From JBKHBT01 sp046542255 (lineage in GTDB: Bacteria; UBP14; UBA6098; JBKHBT01), in assembly GCA_046542255.1 (NCBI GenBank), contig JBKHBT010000011.1, forward strand, positions 1 to 57,671: DNA of 57,671 bases, read 5' to 3'. Positions 7,310 through 15,711 of the stretch are shown here, piece after piece. Made by a program: the position numbers and the translations under genes. The notes under the pieces were generated by a model. That model made no database searches. It was not told the origin of the DNA and worked only from the letters and a program-made list of their open reading frames with translations. The first letter of the stretch is position 1; every line of letters begins with the position of its first letter.

Positions 7310-8770
7310 CTACTTTATATAAATTATTTTTTCTGATAGTTCATCGATTCCGGGAGTATTAACCTTTATGAAATAGATTCCAGACGGTATATCTTTGGCC
7401 CGGTAATGGAGACTTGAAATAACTTCATTGCCTGCTTCACAGATTTTTTCTATTCGATTACCGCGAACATCATAAAGATATGCGGAGATATTAGCCATAG
7501 GCGGATTAAGCTGGATAGTTATCCTGGAATTGAATGGATTAGGATAGGAGGTAATGCTAAACATTTCAGGCTTTCGAATAACCGGTTCACTAACGAATAA
7601 TGTAACCCCAGCATCGTAAATCATCTCTATTCGAGTAATAACCGAGTCCTGGAATTCTTGAATATCCAATGTATCGGTAATATCCATTGTATCTGAATGA
7701 ACCAGTTTATAATCGACTGCATCAAAAATCTGATCACGTTCTTCCTTAATAAATTCACGAATTTCAGCAGCATTAATGGTATTGAAATAATGATCGATGT
7801 AATGATCGTAGATACTGGCTTTCAGGTATCTTGCTGCATCACATAATGAAGAACCATAGGTACCATCGAGTGAACTTCGCATGGCCCCTGAATTGGGCCA
7901 AAGCGGAATCGGCAAGGCGATATATGGTTGCCCAAACATTGCCCACATATAGGGATATTGATCACTGTCCTCGCCAAATATTTTGCCGATTATAACAGAA
8001 GTTGATGAAGTCATTTCTCGATTTATTGTGTTTGACGTAACGATATAGCCAAAAGGATACGGACTGGATGGATTTTCATAGGGTAAAGGCATTGGATCCA
8101 ATCCAGGCCTTTGCAGATTACTTGCAAGTGAATCGATAATAAAGCGATAATCGACAAAATCCTGTCTGGACACAATCTCTTCAGCCATCATATATCTGTC
8201 GTAACCCGAACAGTATCCCAATGTATCGCCTGAAAAGGCATAATTGGTTCGAAGAAGATAGCCATGTGGCTCATCAGCAGCATCAAAACGGACATAGCTT
8301 GTATTCGATGCTTCGAAAATAGCGGCACCACCAAATGCATCGATTACGCCATAATTATGGCAGCCTTTTCTGCCAGTGTCGTTGGTAGTCATAAGGTAAT
8401 ACTCGAAATCCTCTACTGTCTGGCAATTCTTAAGGGCAATCTTCATAACTGTGCCATCATCGGGCCCAGGATGGTGATGAGTGCCATTATTATATGTATC
8501 GGAATTAATAATCCCAAAACCAACCTCATTGACTCCCATCCAGCCTCGGCCGGTATCATTGGAATAGATATTAGTTACATAGCTATATGTACCATCATCG
8601 AAATAGGCATATTCCTGATCCTCATCGGAAACATCGCGATTTTTCCAGAGCATTGGCCTGCCATCATAAGTAACTTCACCACTGAAAACGCCTATTGTAC
8701 AGGCATCAATAGGTAAAATTATCATCAATAAAATAAAATATATCAGAAATATCTTTATCAATCTGCTCAT
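7310..8770 (-). CDS. Secreted Ntn hydrolase of the C45/linear-amide type with C-terminal sorting domain
   Basis: 486 residues. The signal peptide ends at IDA, and the next residue is Cys followed by TIGVFSGEVTYDGRPMLWKNRD. This is the N-terminal nucleophile layout of choloylglycine-hydrolase and acyltransferase (C45/C59-like) enzymes, in which signal cleavage frees the catalytic Cys. Supporting motifs are GRGWMGVNEVGFGIINSD and FGGAAIFEAS. Residues about 405-486 form a type IX-like or FlgD-like sorting domain starting SYPNPFNSRITIQL and ending GIYFIKV...KIIYIK. The likely substrate is an amide such as an acyl amino acid or peptide. The Cys could alternatively be a lipid attachment site, but Asp at -2 is unusual for a lipobox. 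Confidence 0.82.
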   Translation of the reverse strand: MSRLIKIFLIYFILLMIILPIDACTIGVFSGEVTYDGRPMLWKNRDVSDEDQEYAYFDDGTYSYVTNIYSNDTGRGWMGVNEVGFGIINSDTYNNGTHHHPGPDDGTVMKIALKNCQTVEDFEYYLMTTNDTGRKGCHNYGVIDAFGGAAIFEASNTSYVRFDAADEPHGYLLRTNYAFSGDTLGYCSGYDRYMMAEEIVSRQDFVDYRFIIDSLASNLQRPGLDPMPLPYENPSSPYPFGYIVTSNTINREMTSSTSVIIGKIFGEDSDQYPYMWAMFGQPYIALPIPLWPNSGAMRSSLDGTYGSSLCDAARYLKASIYDHYIDHYFNTINAAEIREFIKEERDQIFDAVDYKLVHSDTMDITDTLDIQEFQDSVITRIEMIYDAGVTLFVSEPVIRKPEMFSITSYPNPFNSRITIQLNPPMANISAYLYDVRGNRIEKICEAGNEVISSLHYRAKDIPSGIYFIKVNTPGIDELSEKIIYIK

Positions 8771-8845
8771 ATTTCTCTATCCATGTAAATCAAGTTGTAT
8801 AAACCACTTTCGAGAAAGCCTGCAAAAATATACTTTCTCAAATAT

Positions 8846-8874
8846 ATTATAAGCATTAATGCCTACAAAGTCAA
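8846..8874 (-). promoter_or_regulatory. Promoter for the secreted Ntn hydrolase
   Basis: On the minus strand TTGACT (8869-8874), 17-base spacer and TATAAT (8846-8851) form a near-consensus promoter with a leader of about 70 bases before the ATG at 8770. It probably also drives the YihY-type gene. Confidence 0.75.
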
Positions 8875-9000
8875 GAGCATTAAGCTTTTAAATCAATTTT
8901 CTCTTTGTATTCATTCGTCCAAAAGAGGTAAGAAATAAGACTTGATTTTTATTTTTATAAAAAACAAGTTGACAAAGATAAAGGTTTTTTTATTTTTCTC

Positions 9001-9029
9001 TTGCCCATTATTTGATATATGGGTATAAT
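9001..9029 (+). promoter_or_regulatory. Promoter of the rpsP operon
   Basis: TTGCCC (9001-9006), 17-base spacer and a perfect TATAAT (9024-9029). Transcription would start near 9036, giving a leader of about 108 bases. A second weaker candidate is TTGACA at 8969-8974 with TATTTT at 8991-8996. The gene-free stretch 8771-9143 otherwise holds the divergent hydrolase promoter and the folded leader listed next. Confidence 0.7.
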
Positions 9030-9077
9030 TTTACTTAGTTCAATGATAACATTGTAAGTAATTATTAATATTGATAA

Positions 9078-9125
9078 TTCCGGCTGATGTGAATTCCGCT
9101 TTTGACATAGCGAATTCCTACGGAA
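9078..9125 (+). promoter_or_regulatory. Structured leader upstream of rpsP
   Basis: Outer arms TTCCG (9078-9082) and CGGAA (9121-9125) enclose inner arms GAATTCCGC (9091-9099) and GCGAATTC (9110-9117) with a single bulged base. The fold ends 6 bases before the rpsP Shine-Dalgarno site. It could be a ribosomal-protein autoregulatory leader; this is inference from pairing and position. Confidence 0.45.
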
Positions 9126-9143
9126 GTGAATAAGGAGGTTAAT

Positions 9144-9536
9144 GTGGCCGTAGTCATTAGGCTGCGAAGAGAAGGCAAAAAAAAGCAACCATATTATAGA
9201 ATAGTTGCTACTGATAGTAGATTTTCTCGCGATGGCCGCTTTCTCGAAATTTTAGGGCAATATAATCCTTTGCCCGAGGAAGAAAAGGTCAATGTTGACG
9301 AAGAAAGATTGATCCATTGGATGAGAAATGGTGCCAAAGCATCAGATACTGTTAGGTCGCTTTTTACAAGAAAAGGGCTTTGGAAAGATTTCGTCGAGAA
9401 AGCCAAAGTAGTTAAGGCCGATGAAATGCACGATGAGGAAAAGGTCGAAACCATTTCCGAAACAACTTCAGAAGCAGATACTGATCAGATGTCCAGCCAG
9501 TCAGATATGGCGGCTGAAAAGGAGGTTGAACAATGA
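9144..9536 (+). CDS. rpsP: 30S ribosomal protein S16
   Basis: 130 residues starting (M)AVVIRLRREGKKKQPYYRI, the standard S16 N terminus. The GTG at 9144 is chosen because AAGGAGG (9132-9138) sits 5 bases before it and the family begins exactly here; an upstream in-frame GTG at 9126 would place this site inside the gene. The core (about 1-85) assembles into the small subunit near the 16S 5' domain. The last 35 residues are an acidic Ser/Thr-rich tail that many S16 proteins lack. The stop overlaps the khpA start (ATGA). Confidence 0.97.
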   Translation: MAVVIRLRREGKKKQPYYRIVATDSRFSRDGRFLEILGQYNPLPEEEKVNVDEERLIHWMRNGAKASDTVRSLFTRKGLWKDFVEKAKVVKADEMHDEEKVETISETTSEADTDQMSSQSDMAAEKEVEQ

Positions 9537-9763
9537 AAGAATTCGTAGAGTATTTAGCCAGACAATTGGTCGATGAGCCAGAAATGGTGGAAGTCCAGGA
9601 AGTAGTTGGAGAAAGAACTACTGTCTTTGAGCTTCGTGTAGGTCAAGGCGATCTTGGCAAAGTCATCGGAAAAGGTGGCAAAACTGCTAGAGCAATCAGA
9701 ACCTTGATAGCTGCAGTCTCTGCAAAGCAGGGAAAAAGAGCTGTTCTGGAAATTATTGAATAA
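9533..9763 (+). CDS. khpA: KH-domain RNA-binding protein KhpA (YlqC family)
   Basis: 76 residues, one KH domain with the GxxG loop as GKVIGKGGKTARAIRTL (about 44-60). It is translationally coupled to rpsP through an ATGA overlap, with AAAAGGAGG upstream inside rpsP. The order rpsP-khpA is widespread in bacteria. KhpA proteins bind RNA and in some species act with KhpB in cell-size control. In most operons rimM comes next; here a terminator and then trmD follow instead. Confidence 0.95.
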   Translation: MKEFVEYLARQLVDEPEMVEVQEVVGERTTVFELRVGQGDLGKVIGKGGKTARAIRTLIAAVSAKQGKRAVLEIIE

Positions 9764-9808
9764 AGATATATCGATCGCCAATATTTTTGACGATTAAAAT
9801 ATTTATTT

Positions 9809-9838
9809 AAAAGGGGTATCGATACCCCTTTTTTTATA
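9809..9838 (+). terminator. Palindromic terminator or attenuator directly before trmD
   Basis: AAAAGGGGTATC/GATACCCCTTTT is a perfect 24-base palindrome (9809-9832) followed by a T run (9826-9835 is mostly T). It looks like an intrinsic terminator for rpsP-khpA. The trmD ATG follows at 9841, leaving almost no room for a separate leader, so read-through into trmD may be limited or regulated here. Confidence 0.8.
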
Positions 9839-9840
9839 TT

Positions 9841-10536
9841 ATGAAAATTTGCATTTTGACATTATTCCCAGAGCTTTTCAAACCATTTACCGAAACTGGT
9901 TTGATAGCCAAAGCCATCGATGAGAATTCTATCGATATTGTTTTAATAAATCCAAGGGATTTTGCGAACAATAAACACAATAGCGTCGATGATGATCCAT
10001 ACGGCGGTGGCGGAGGCATGGTCATACAGGCAAAACCTATCGTTGATGCATTCGAATCAATAGAGCCAGAGATTAGAAATAATGCAAAGATTCTAGTTAC
10101 ATCTGCACGAGGCGAAAAACTAAATCAAAATAAATTGATTGAATTCAGCGAAATCGATAATCTAATCATTATATGTGGTAGATATAAAGACATCGATCAG
10201 CGGGCACTGGATATCATTGGTGCAGAAGAGATCTCTATTGGAGACTATGTCCTTCAAGGTGGTGAAGTACCTGCTATGGCAATTATCGAAGGCGTAACAA
10301 GATTGTTGCCGAATTTTCTTGGTGATTTCGATTCTGCCAGCTCGGATAGCTTCTGGGAAGATAGGAAGCTATCGGCACCATCATATACCAGGCCAAGGGT
10401 ATTCAGAGGGATCGAAGTACCCGAAGTACTAGTTTCTGGTAATCATGCCAAAATTCACAAATGGCGTGAAGAAGTAGGCAAGAAAATCACAGAATTCAAA
10501 AGACCCGACCTTACCGACAAAAAAGACTCTGATTAA
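9841..10536 (+). CDS. trmD: tRNA (guanine-N1)-methyltransferase
   Basis: 231 residues, full length for TrmD. It transfers a methyl group from S-adenosylmethionine to G37 of tRNAs, preventing frameshifting. Motifs of the SPOUT trefoil knot are present: ICGRYKDIDQRA, IGDYVLQGGEVPAM and the linker LPNFLGDFDSASSDSFWED; the N terminus is MKICILTLFPELF. There is no Shine-Dalgarno site between the terminator hairpin and the ATG. The usual neighbours rimM (before) and rplS (after) are absent. Confidence 0.97.
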   Translation: MKICILTLFPELFKPFTETGLIAKAIDENSIDIVLINPRDFANNKHNSVDDDPYGGGGGMVIQAKPIVDAFESIEPEIRNNAKILVTSARGEKLNQNKLIEFSEIDNLIIICGRYKDIDQRALDIIGAEEISIGDYVLQGGEVPAMAIIEGVTRLLPNFLGDFDSASSDSFWEDRKLSAPSYTRPRVFRGIEVPEVLVSGNHAKIHKWREEVGKKITEFKRPDLTDKKDSD

Positions 10537-10621
10537 TAGAAGATATCAAAAAACAATCCTTCAGAATCCCATTTAATTTACCGAATTTAATAGTAGTGAG
10601 ATTAAATTGATTTGATTTTAA

Positions 10622-13600
10622 ATGCGGAATTCGATGAAAAACAAAATAAAAGTAATTATACCAATATTCTTATCATTTGTCTTATTTAATGTAATCTTGA
10701 TTACAGGACTAATTAAATTTAGAAATGCCTATATTGAAGAAACTATCTCTAATAAAATTGATATATTAAAAAATGAAATCTGTGATTCTTCAAAGAAAAA
10801 AAATCTCATCTGGAATATCATAGAGATTATTAATAAAAGCAATAATGGTAGCACTTTATACAATTTAGAAAACATTAGGCTGTCTGCACTATTAAAAAAT
10901 CAAAATATAAATGAAATATCTCTATATGACTCAGAAGGCCGATGTTTCTTGTCAACAAGTGATTCAAGTTCAATCGAAAAGCCGCCTCCAATAAAAAACA
11001 ATAACAGAGAGTTCTATCTCAATAGAGATAAGAACGGGCTTTTAACAGCAAATATTCAAAAACAAATTACTATCGATAATGGCGAAAAGCTAAAAATATT
11101 CATCGTGGAAAATCCTATTCCAGCACTGGATAGGATAGTCCAGTATGAAGATATTGGCCTTTTAATCTTCGAGCAAAAGCCAGCATCCCGGAAAGAAATC
11201 GTTTACAATTCTTTAGGGAATCTCAAAGATAAAATTTCTTTGAATAATGTATCTAAAGTCTTTCAAACTATTAAAATTGAAAATGACAAGTATTATATAA
11301 GAAACTTTTCGCTTGGTGAAAATGACTCATATAGCTTCAGTGCAATTGCGCTTTTCCCCAATTCCAATGATATGATTTTGCTTACCAGCAAAGCTGAATT
11401 GATATCTATTTTGGGACTCACATTGTCATTATTGCTGTTTGCAATCACAGTTGTCTATTTGAAATTCTTTTGGAAACAGGTCGAATCTAAGGAAAACTAT
11501 TATTATAAAATGCTTCAGGATACAGAAAATCATCTTAGCCAAAATTATCTTGCAATCGAATCCTTTTCAAATCTAAATTCATCTGTCATATTAATCGATG
11601 AAAATGGGGAAATTCACCAAAAAAATAAACTAGCAGATGACTTGGTTGATTCAGAAAACTTGTTCCACTCTTTATCAAAAAAAACTGTAGATATTATAAA
11701 AATTGCCATAAATAAATTGAAAAAAAGGGATTTTACCAAAGAATCCAATATCAGATTGGATTTTGCAGATGATATTCAAAGAGTATTCGAAACAGATATA
11801 TCCAAAATAAAAAACATTAAAGATGAAGAATTATTTTGTTTGCAGATAAGAGATATCACGAATAAAGAACAGGAGAAGATTATTTTCAAAAATGCAATGG
11901 ATAATTTGGAAAATCGTGTTTTTGAAAGAACCGCCGAGTTCAAACGTTCAGAAGAATACCTGCGAACGCTAATAGATAATTTGCCATTTAATTTATGGGC
12001 CAAGGATTTGGACGGAAAATTTACCATGCAAAACTCCAAAAGCAAAGAAAACTGGGGCAATTTAATTGAAAGTGATCTATATAACAATGATCTCAGCAAT
12101 GATTTAATCGACAAGCTCGAGCAAATTGAAGAAAAGGCCTATAATGGCCTAATAGCAAGAAAAGAGATACAATCCGAAGACGAAAAAGGCTTACATATCC
12201 TGGATACTACTATCCTACCTGTCTTAATCGACTCAAAACTGGTCGGAATCTTTGGCATACAATCCGATATAACCGATCGCCGCCTAGCAGAAATTAAGAC
12301 ACGAGAGTCCCAGCGAATGCTAAAAATAGTCCTTGATAATATTCCTGCATATGTCTATTGGAAGAATACTAATCTCGAATATTTGGGATGCAATAGAAAT
12401 CAAGCAAAAGCCGCCGGAGCTATTTCACCGGCAGAAATCATTGGAAAATCAGATTTCGACCTTTCATGGACTCTGGCAGAAGCAAAAGCAATAAGAAGAA
12501 GCGATGAGACCGTTGTTAAAACCGGTAGAGCAAGATTCCATATAATCGAACATCTAACAAATGCTAATGGACAGCTCATGTGGACAGAGAGCAATAAAGT
12601 ACCTTTGCGCGATGAAGAAGGCAATATTATTGGAATTCTCGGAACCTATGAAGATATAACACAGAGAAAAATTGCCGAAGAAAAGCTGAAACGCCTAAAT
12701 GAAGAGCTCGAGTCGAGAGTTTCTAAAAGAACTAAAGAACTTGAAGATGCCAATCAAAAACTGCAAAATGAAATCAAGGATAGAACCGAAGCAGAAAAAG
12801 CCCTTAAAGTATCAGAAGAAAAGTACAAAATAATAGTAGAAAATCAAAAAGATCTGACAGTCAATGTGGACCTTGAAGGCAGAATAAATTTTGCAAGCCA
12901 TTCTTTTTGCAATACTTTTGGAAAAGGCAAAGAAGAAATTCATGGAAAAAAAATAATCGAATTTTTCGATGAGAAGCAATATGATCGACTCAATGAATAT
13001 ATCGAAAAAATTATATCAGATAGAGGGCGGGGAAGAAAAGAGATTCTCGCCAAAACCAAAACCGACTGGCGCTGGCTTGAATGGATGATAGAAATCGTTT
13101 ATGATGTGAATGGAAATATTACAGCCCTTCTGTGGGTTGGAAGAGATATACATGAAAGAAAAAAGGCTGAAAAACAAATAAAATTTCTTTCGAGAATTAC
13201 GCAACAGGTTACAGATGCCGTTGTTGCAACAGATTTAGATTTCAATATAACTTATATTAACAAAGCATGTGAGAAATTATATGGATATAGCCCTGATGAA
13301 CTAAAAAATCAAAACTCTGAAATCCTGCTTCAAAAAGATATGTCTAAAGGCTTGAGAAAAAAAATACTAAATGAGATCGATCAGGGTGGGAATTTCTATA
13401 TCGAACTTCCAAATAGAAGAAAATTTGGTAGAGAATTTATCTGTGCAATGCATTTTTCGGCAATTGTAGATGATAATAATAACCCGATAGCTTATGTATC
13501 TATACGCCAGGATATTACAGAGAAGAAGGCTCATGAAGAAAGAATCCGCAAAAGCGAAAAACAACTCAAGCTAGTTCTGGAAAGCACTGAAGATGGTTTT

Positions 13601-15118
13601 TGGGATTGGAATCTAAAAACAGATGAAATATCTCTCAGTTATAGAGCGTCAGAAATGCTGGAATATTCGCAAATAGATATCGATTCAGATTTTAGCAATT
13701 GGCTAAAATTAATCCATCATCAAGACCGCGAAAAAGTAAAAATGAAACTCATGAAACATCTAACATCAAACACCAATCAGTATATATCAGAACATCGGAA
13801 AAGAAAAAACTCCGGAGAATATATATGGATTTTGGAAAGAGGAAAAATCGTAGAATGGGATGAATATGGAAATCCACTTAGAATGACTGGAACGATAACT
13901 GACATAACATCGGATATGAAATCTCGTGAAGCACTCAAAGCATCACAAGACCTCTATAGAACTACTATTGATAATCTCGATGAATCGATACTACTCGTCG
14001 ATGAAAAACTCAATATCAAATTATTTAATAAAGCCTTCGAGAAATGGGCAAGCATATTCTCGCCTTCATACGAAAATCTAATTGGCAGAAAGGTTTACAA
14101 TGCTCTGAAAACCTTACCAGATTTCATTTGGCAGGAAGATAAATATAAAGAGCTTTTCGATAAAAAGCAGAATATAATAGACGAGCTGGAACACAAGATA
14201 AAATTCCGAACTTTGCATAGTGAAATTCGCAGAATCCCTGTGATTGAAAATAATACTGCCAAACAAATCGTCACTGTCATACGAGATATTACAGATAAAA
14301 AGCAATTCGAAAAGGAGCGAGAAAAACTCTTGCTTCAGCTTATGGAAACTAATGATGTCCTTGAGGACCTCAATGCCGAATTGCATCAAAGCAATAATGA
14401 CCTCGAAGAATTTGCATATGCGGCTTCCCATGATTTGCAAGAGCCTCTCAGAATGATTGCAAGTTATGTCCAACTTCTCGCCAGAAGATACAAAGGTAAA
14501 CTAAGCACAGAAGCAGATGAATTTATAGGATATGCTGTCGAAGGCGCGAAAAGGATGCAAAAACTTATTTCCGATCTTCTTAAATGGTCCAGATTAGGCA
14601 CCAAAGGCCAGGAACTTAAGAAAAGAGACCTGCAAGAAATATTCGAACGTGTCCTATCAAATTTAAAAATAGCAATCGAAGAAAGCAAAGCAGAAATCAC
14701 CAGCGATCCATTGCCGGCGATTTCTATCGATTCTACACAAATGGTACAATTGCTACAGAATCTAATAGGGAATGCTATAAAATATAACGATACTGATACT
14801 CCCAGAATTCACCTGTCATGCGAGCATTCTGATGGATATTATCATTTCGAAGTTCGAGATAATGGTATTGGAATAGATCCAAGATATACCGACAGGATTT
14901 TTGTTATCTTCCAGAGGCTCCACAGCCATAATGATTATTCCGGTACCGGTATAGGCCTCGCTCTATGTAAAAAAATTGTTGAGCGCCATGGCGGCAAAAT
15001 TGGCGTTAAACAAAATCAGCCAAAAGGCTCGATTTTCTATTTCACGATTCCCGAAAAGCCCAAAATCAGAGAGTCTTTCCATAGTAATGAATCAGGCTCC
15101 AAAGCTCTGGCTGCATAA
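10622..15118 (+). CDS. Membrane sensor histidine kinase with seven PAS domains
   Basis: 1498 residues. TM1 at about 10-30, a periplasmic sensor region to about 255, TM2 at about 258-282, then seven PAS/PAC units near 310-420, 440-555, 565-690, 738-855, 858-980, 983-1105 and 1110-1230, each closing in an (R)DIT-type PAC end (DITDRRLAE, DITQRKIAE, DITEKKAHE). A charged coiled coil separates PAS3 and PAS4. The dimerisation domain has the phospho-accepting His in AASHDLQEPLRM. The ATPase domain has LIGNAIKYN, DNGIGIDP and GTGIGLALCKKIVERHGG. No receiver is fused and no response regulator is adjacent. The stimulus is unknown; PAS domains may bind ligand or cofactor. The start lacks a clear ribosome site, and Met at 10634 is an alternative. 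Confidence 0.93.
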   Translation: MRNSMKNKIKVIIPIFLSFVLFNVILITGLIKFRNAYIEETISNKIDILKNEICDSSKKKNLIWNIIEIINKSNNGSTLYNLENIRLSALLKNQNINEISLYDSEGRCFLSTSDSSSIEKPPPIKNNNREFYLNRDKNGLLTANIQKQITIDNGEKLKIFIVENPIPALDRIVQYEDIGLLIFEQKPASRKEIVYNSLGNLKDKISLNNVSKVFQTIKIENDKYYIRNFSLGENDSYSFSAIALFPNSNDMILLTSKAELISILGLTLSLLLFAITVVYLKFFWKQVESKENYYYKMLQDTENHLSQNYLAIESFSNLNSSVILIDENGEIHQKNKLADDLVDSENLFHSLSKKTVDIIKIAINKLKKRDFTKESNIRLDFADDIQRVFETDISKIKNIKDEELFCLQIRDITNKEQEKIIFKNAMDNLENRVFERTAEFKRSEEYLRTLIDNLPFNLWAKDLDGKFTMQNSKSKENWGNLIESDLYNNDLSNDLIDKLEQIEEKAYNGLIARKEIQSEDEKGLHILDTTILPVLIDSKLVGIFGIQSDITDRRLAEIKTRESQRMLKIVLDNIPAYVYWKNTNLEYLGCNRNQAKAAGAISPAEIIGKSDFDLSWTLAEAKAIRRSDETVVKTGRARFHIIEHLTNANGQLMWTESNKVPLRDEEGNIIGILGTYEDITQRKIAEEKLKRLNEELESRVSKRTKELEDANQKLQNEIKDRTEAEKALKVSEEKYKIIVENQKDLTVNVDLEGRINFASHSFCNTFGKGKEEIHGKKIIEFFDEKQYDRLNEYIEKIISDRGRGRKEILAKTKTDWRWLEWMIEIVYDVNGNITALLWVGRDIHERKKAEKQIKFLSRITQQVTDAVVATDLDFNITYINKACEKLYGYSPDELKNQNSEILLQKDMSKGLRKKILNEIDQGGNFYIELPNRRKFGREFICAMHFSAIVDDNNNPIAYVSIRQDITEKKAHEERIRKSEKQLKLVLESTEDGFWDWNLKTDEISLSYRASEMLEYSQIDIDSDFSNWLKLIHHQDREKVKMKLMKHLTSNTNQYISEHRKRKNSGEYIWILERGKIVEWDEYGNPLRMTGTITDITSDMKSREALKASQDLYRTTIDNLDESILLVDEKLNIKLFNKAFEKWASIFSPSYENLIGRKVYNALKTLPDFIWQEDKYKELFDKKQNIIDELEHKIKFRTLHSEIRRIPVIENNTAKQIVTVIRDITDKKQFEKEREKLLLQLMETNDVLEDLNAELHQSNNDLEEFAYAASHDLQEPLRMIASYVQLLARRYKGKLSTEADEFIGYAVEGAKRMQKLISDLLKWSRLGTKGQELKKRDLQEIFERVLSNLKIAIEESKAEITSDPLPAISIDSTQMVQLLQNLIGNAIKYNDTDTPRIHLSCEHSDGYYHFEVRDNGIGIDPRYTDRIFVIFQRLHSHNDYSGTGIGLALCKKIVERHGGKIGVKQNQPKGSIFYFTIPEKPKIRESFHSNESGSKALAA

Positions 15119-15211
15119 ATCAAATTAAAAAAAGTCAAGTATTATCATTGGTAAATTTCTGCCGATAATTCTATTGAGCCGAATGTATGCCATATAATAC
15201 AGGAGGACAAA

Positions 15212-15508
15212 ATGGCTTCTTTATCTATGTTACTTGCTCTGGCCAGTGCGGGCCTATTAATTGCCAATATCTACCCGCAGGCCAATTCAGCTTCGATCAT
15301 CTATAATGGGATATTCCCTGCAATTAGTATGATCGCATTTATCGGGATGTTCTTTTATATCTCTGCTCTCAAGAAAGAGCAGGAAGAAGAGTCCTATAAA
15401 TCCGAAGTTGAAAGATTGAAATTAGAATTGGCACGGACGAGAAAAAGAGTTGCAGAAGGAATTACGGAGATCGAATTTCCTGAAGAAATGAAAAGAAAAG
15501 CAGTTTAA
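15212..15508 (+). CDS. Small two-helix membrane protein with coiled-coil tail
   Basis: 98 residues, family not recognised. Two hydrophobic segments (about 3-22 and 31-50) are followed by a charged helix (SALKKEQEEE...VERLKLELARTRKR) predicted to form a coiled coil in the cytoplasm. AGGAGG sits 7 bases before the ATG, a strong ribosome site. The strong terminator downstream suggests a highly expressed single-gene unit. It follows the sensor kinase by 93 bases, but no functional link can be shown. Confidence 0.8.
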   Translation: MASLSMLLALASAGLLIANIYPQANSASIIYNGIFPAISMIAFIGMFFYISALKKEQEEESYKSEVERLKLELARTRKRVAEGITEIEFPEEMKRKAV

Positions 15509-15610
15509 ACAGGCTTAACCTGTTGGAACAGGAGCAACCTGAAAAATTGTGATAAGTTCTATAAGTAAAAATTGTAGATAGAAGTCTCCTCCTTCGAAAA
15601 CTTATCGTAC

Positions 15611-15651
15611 GAAAAAATGGCGATGGTTCAAACAATCATCGCCATTTTGCA
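15611..15651 (+). terminator. Terminator after the small membrane protein
   Basis: AAAATGGCGATGGTT (15614-15628) pairs with AATCATCGCCATTTT (15634-15648) with one G-T pair across a 5-base loop, ending in TTTTGC. Stem strength and position suggest an intrinsic terminator. Confidence 0.7.
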
Positions 15652-15653
15652 TT

Positions 15654-15693
15654 ATATCTTGGAAATTCAATTGCCCTGTCATATCTTGGAAAT
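15654..15693 (+). promoter_or_regulatory. Direct repeat overlapping a promoter before the DUF2461 gene
   Basis: ATATCTTGGAAAT occurs at 15654-15666 and 15681-15693, 27 bases apart. TTGGAA (15659-15664) and TATCTT (15682-15687), 17 bases apart, could serve as -35 and -10, so one repeat covers each box. This may be a regulator site or a chance duplication. Confidence 0.4.
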
Positions 15694-15711
15694 AGCAAAA
15701 AAGGAGAATAG

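Noticed and set aside
9126..9143. Longer S16 start at GTG 9126
   Set aside because: AAGGAGG would lie inside the coding region; the family N terminus matches GTG 9144 exactly.
8955..9188. Minus-strand open frame across the rpsP promoter and start
   Set aside because: It covers a strong promoter, structured leader and S16 start and has no ribosome site or homology.
15193..15198. TATAAT before the 98-residue membrane protein as a -10 box
   Set aside because: Transcription from it would begin inside or after the AGGAGG ribosome site, and no -35 lies at proper distance.
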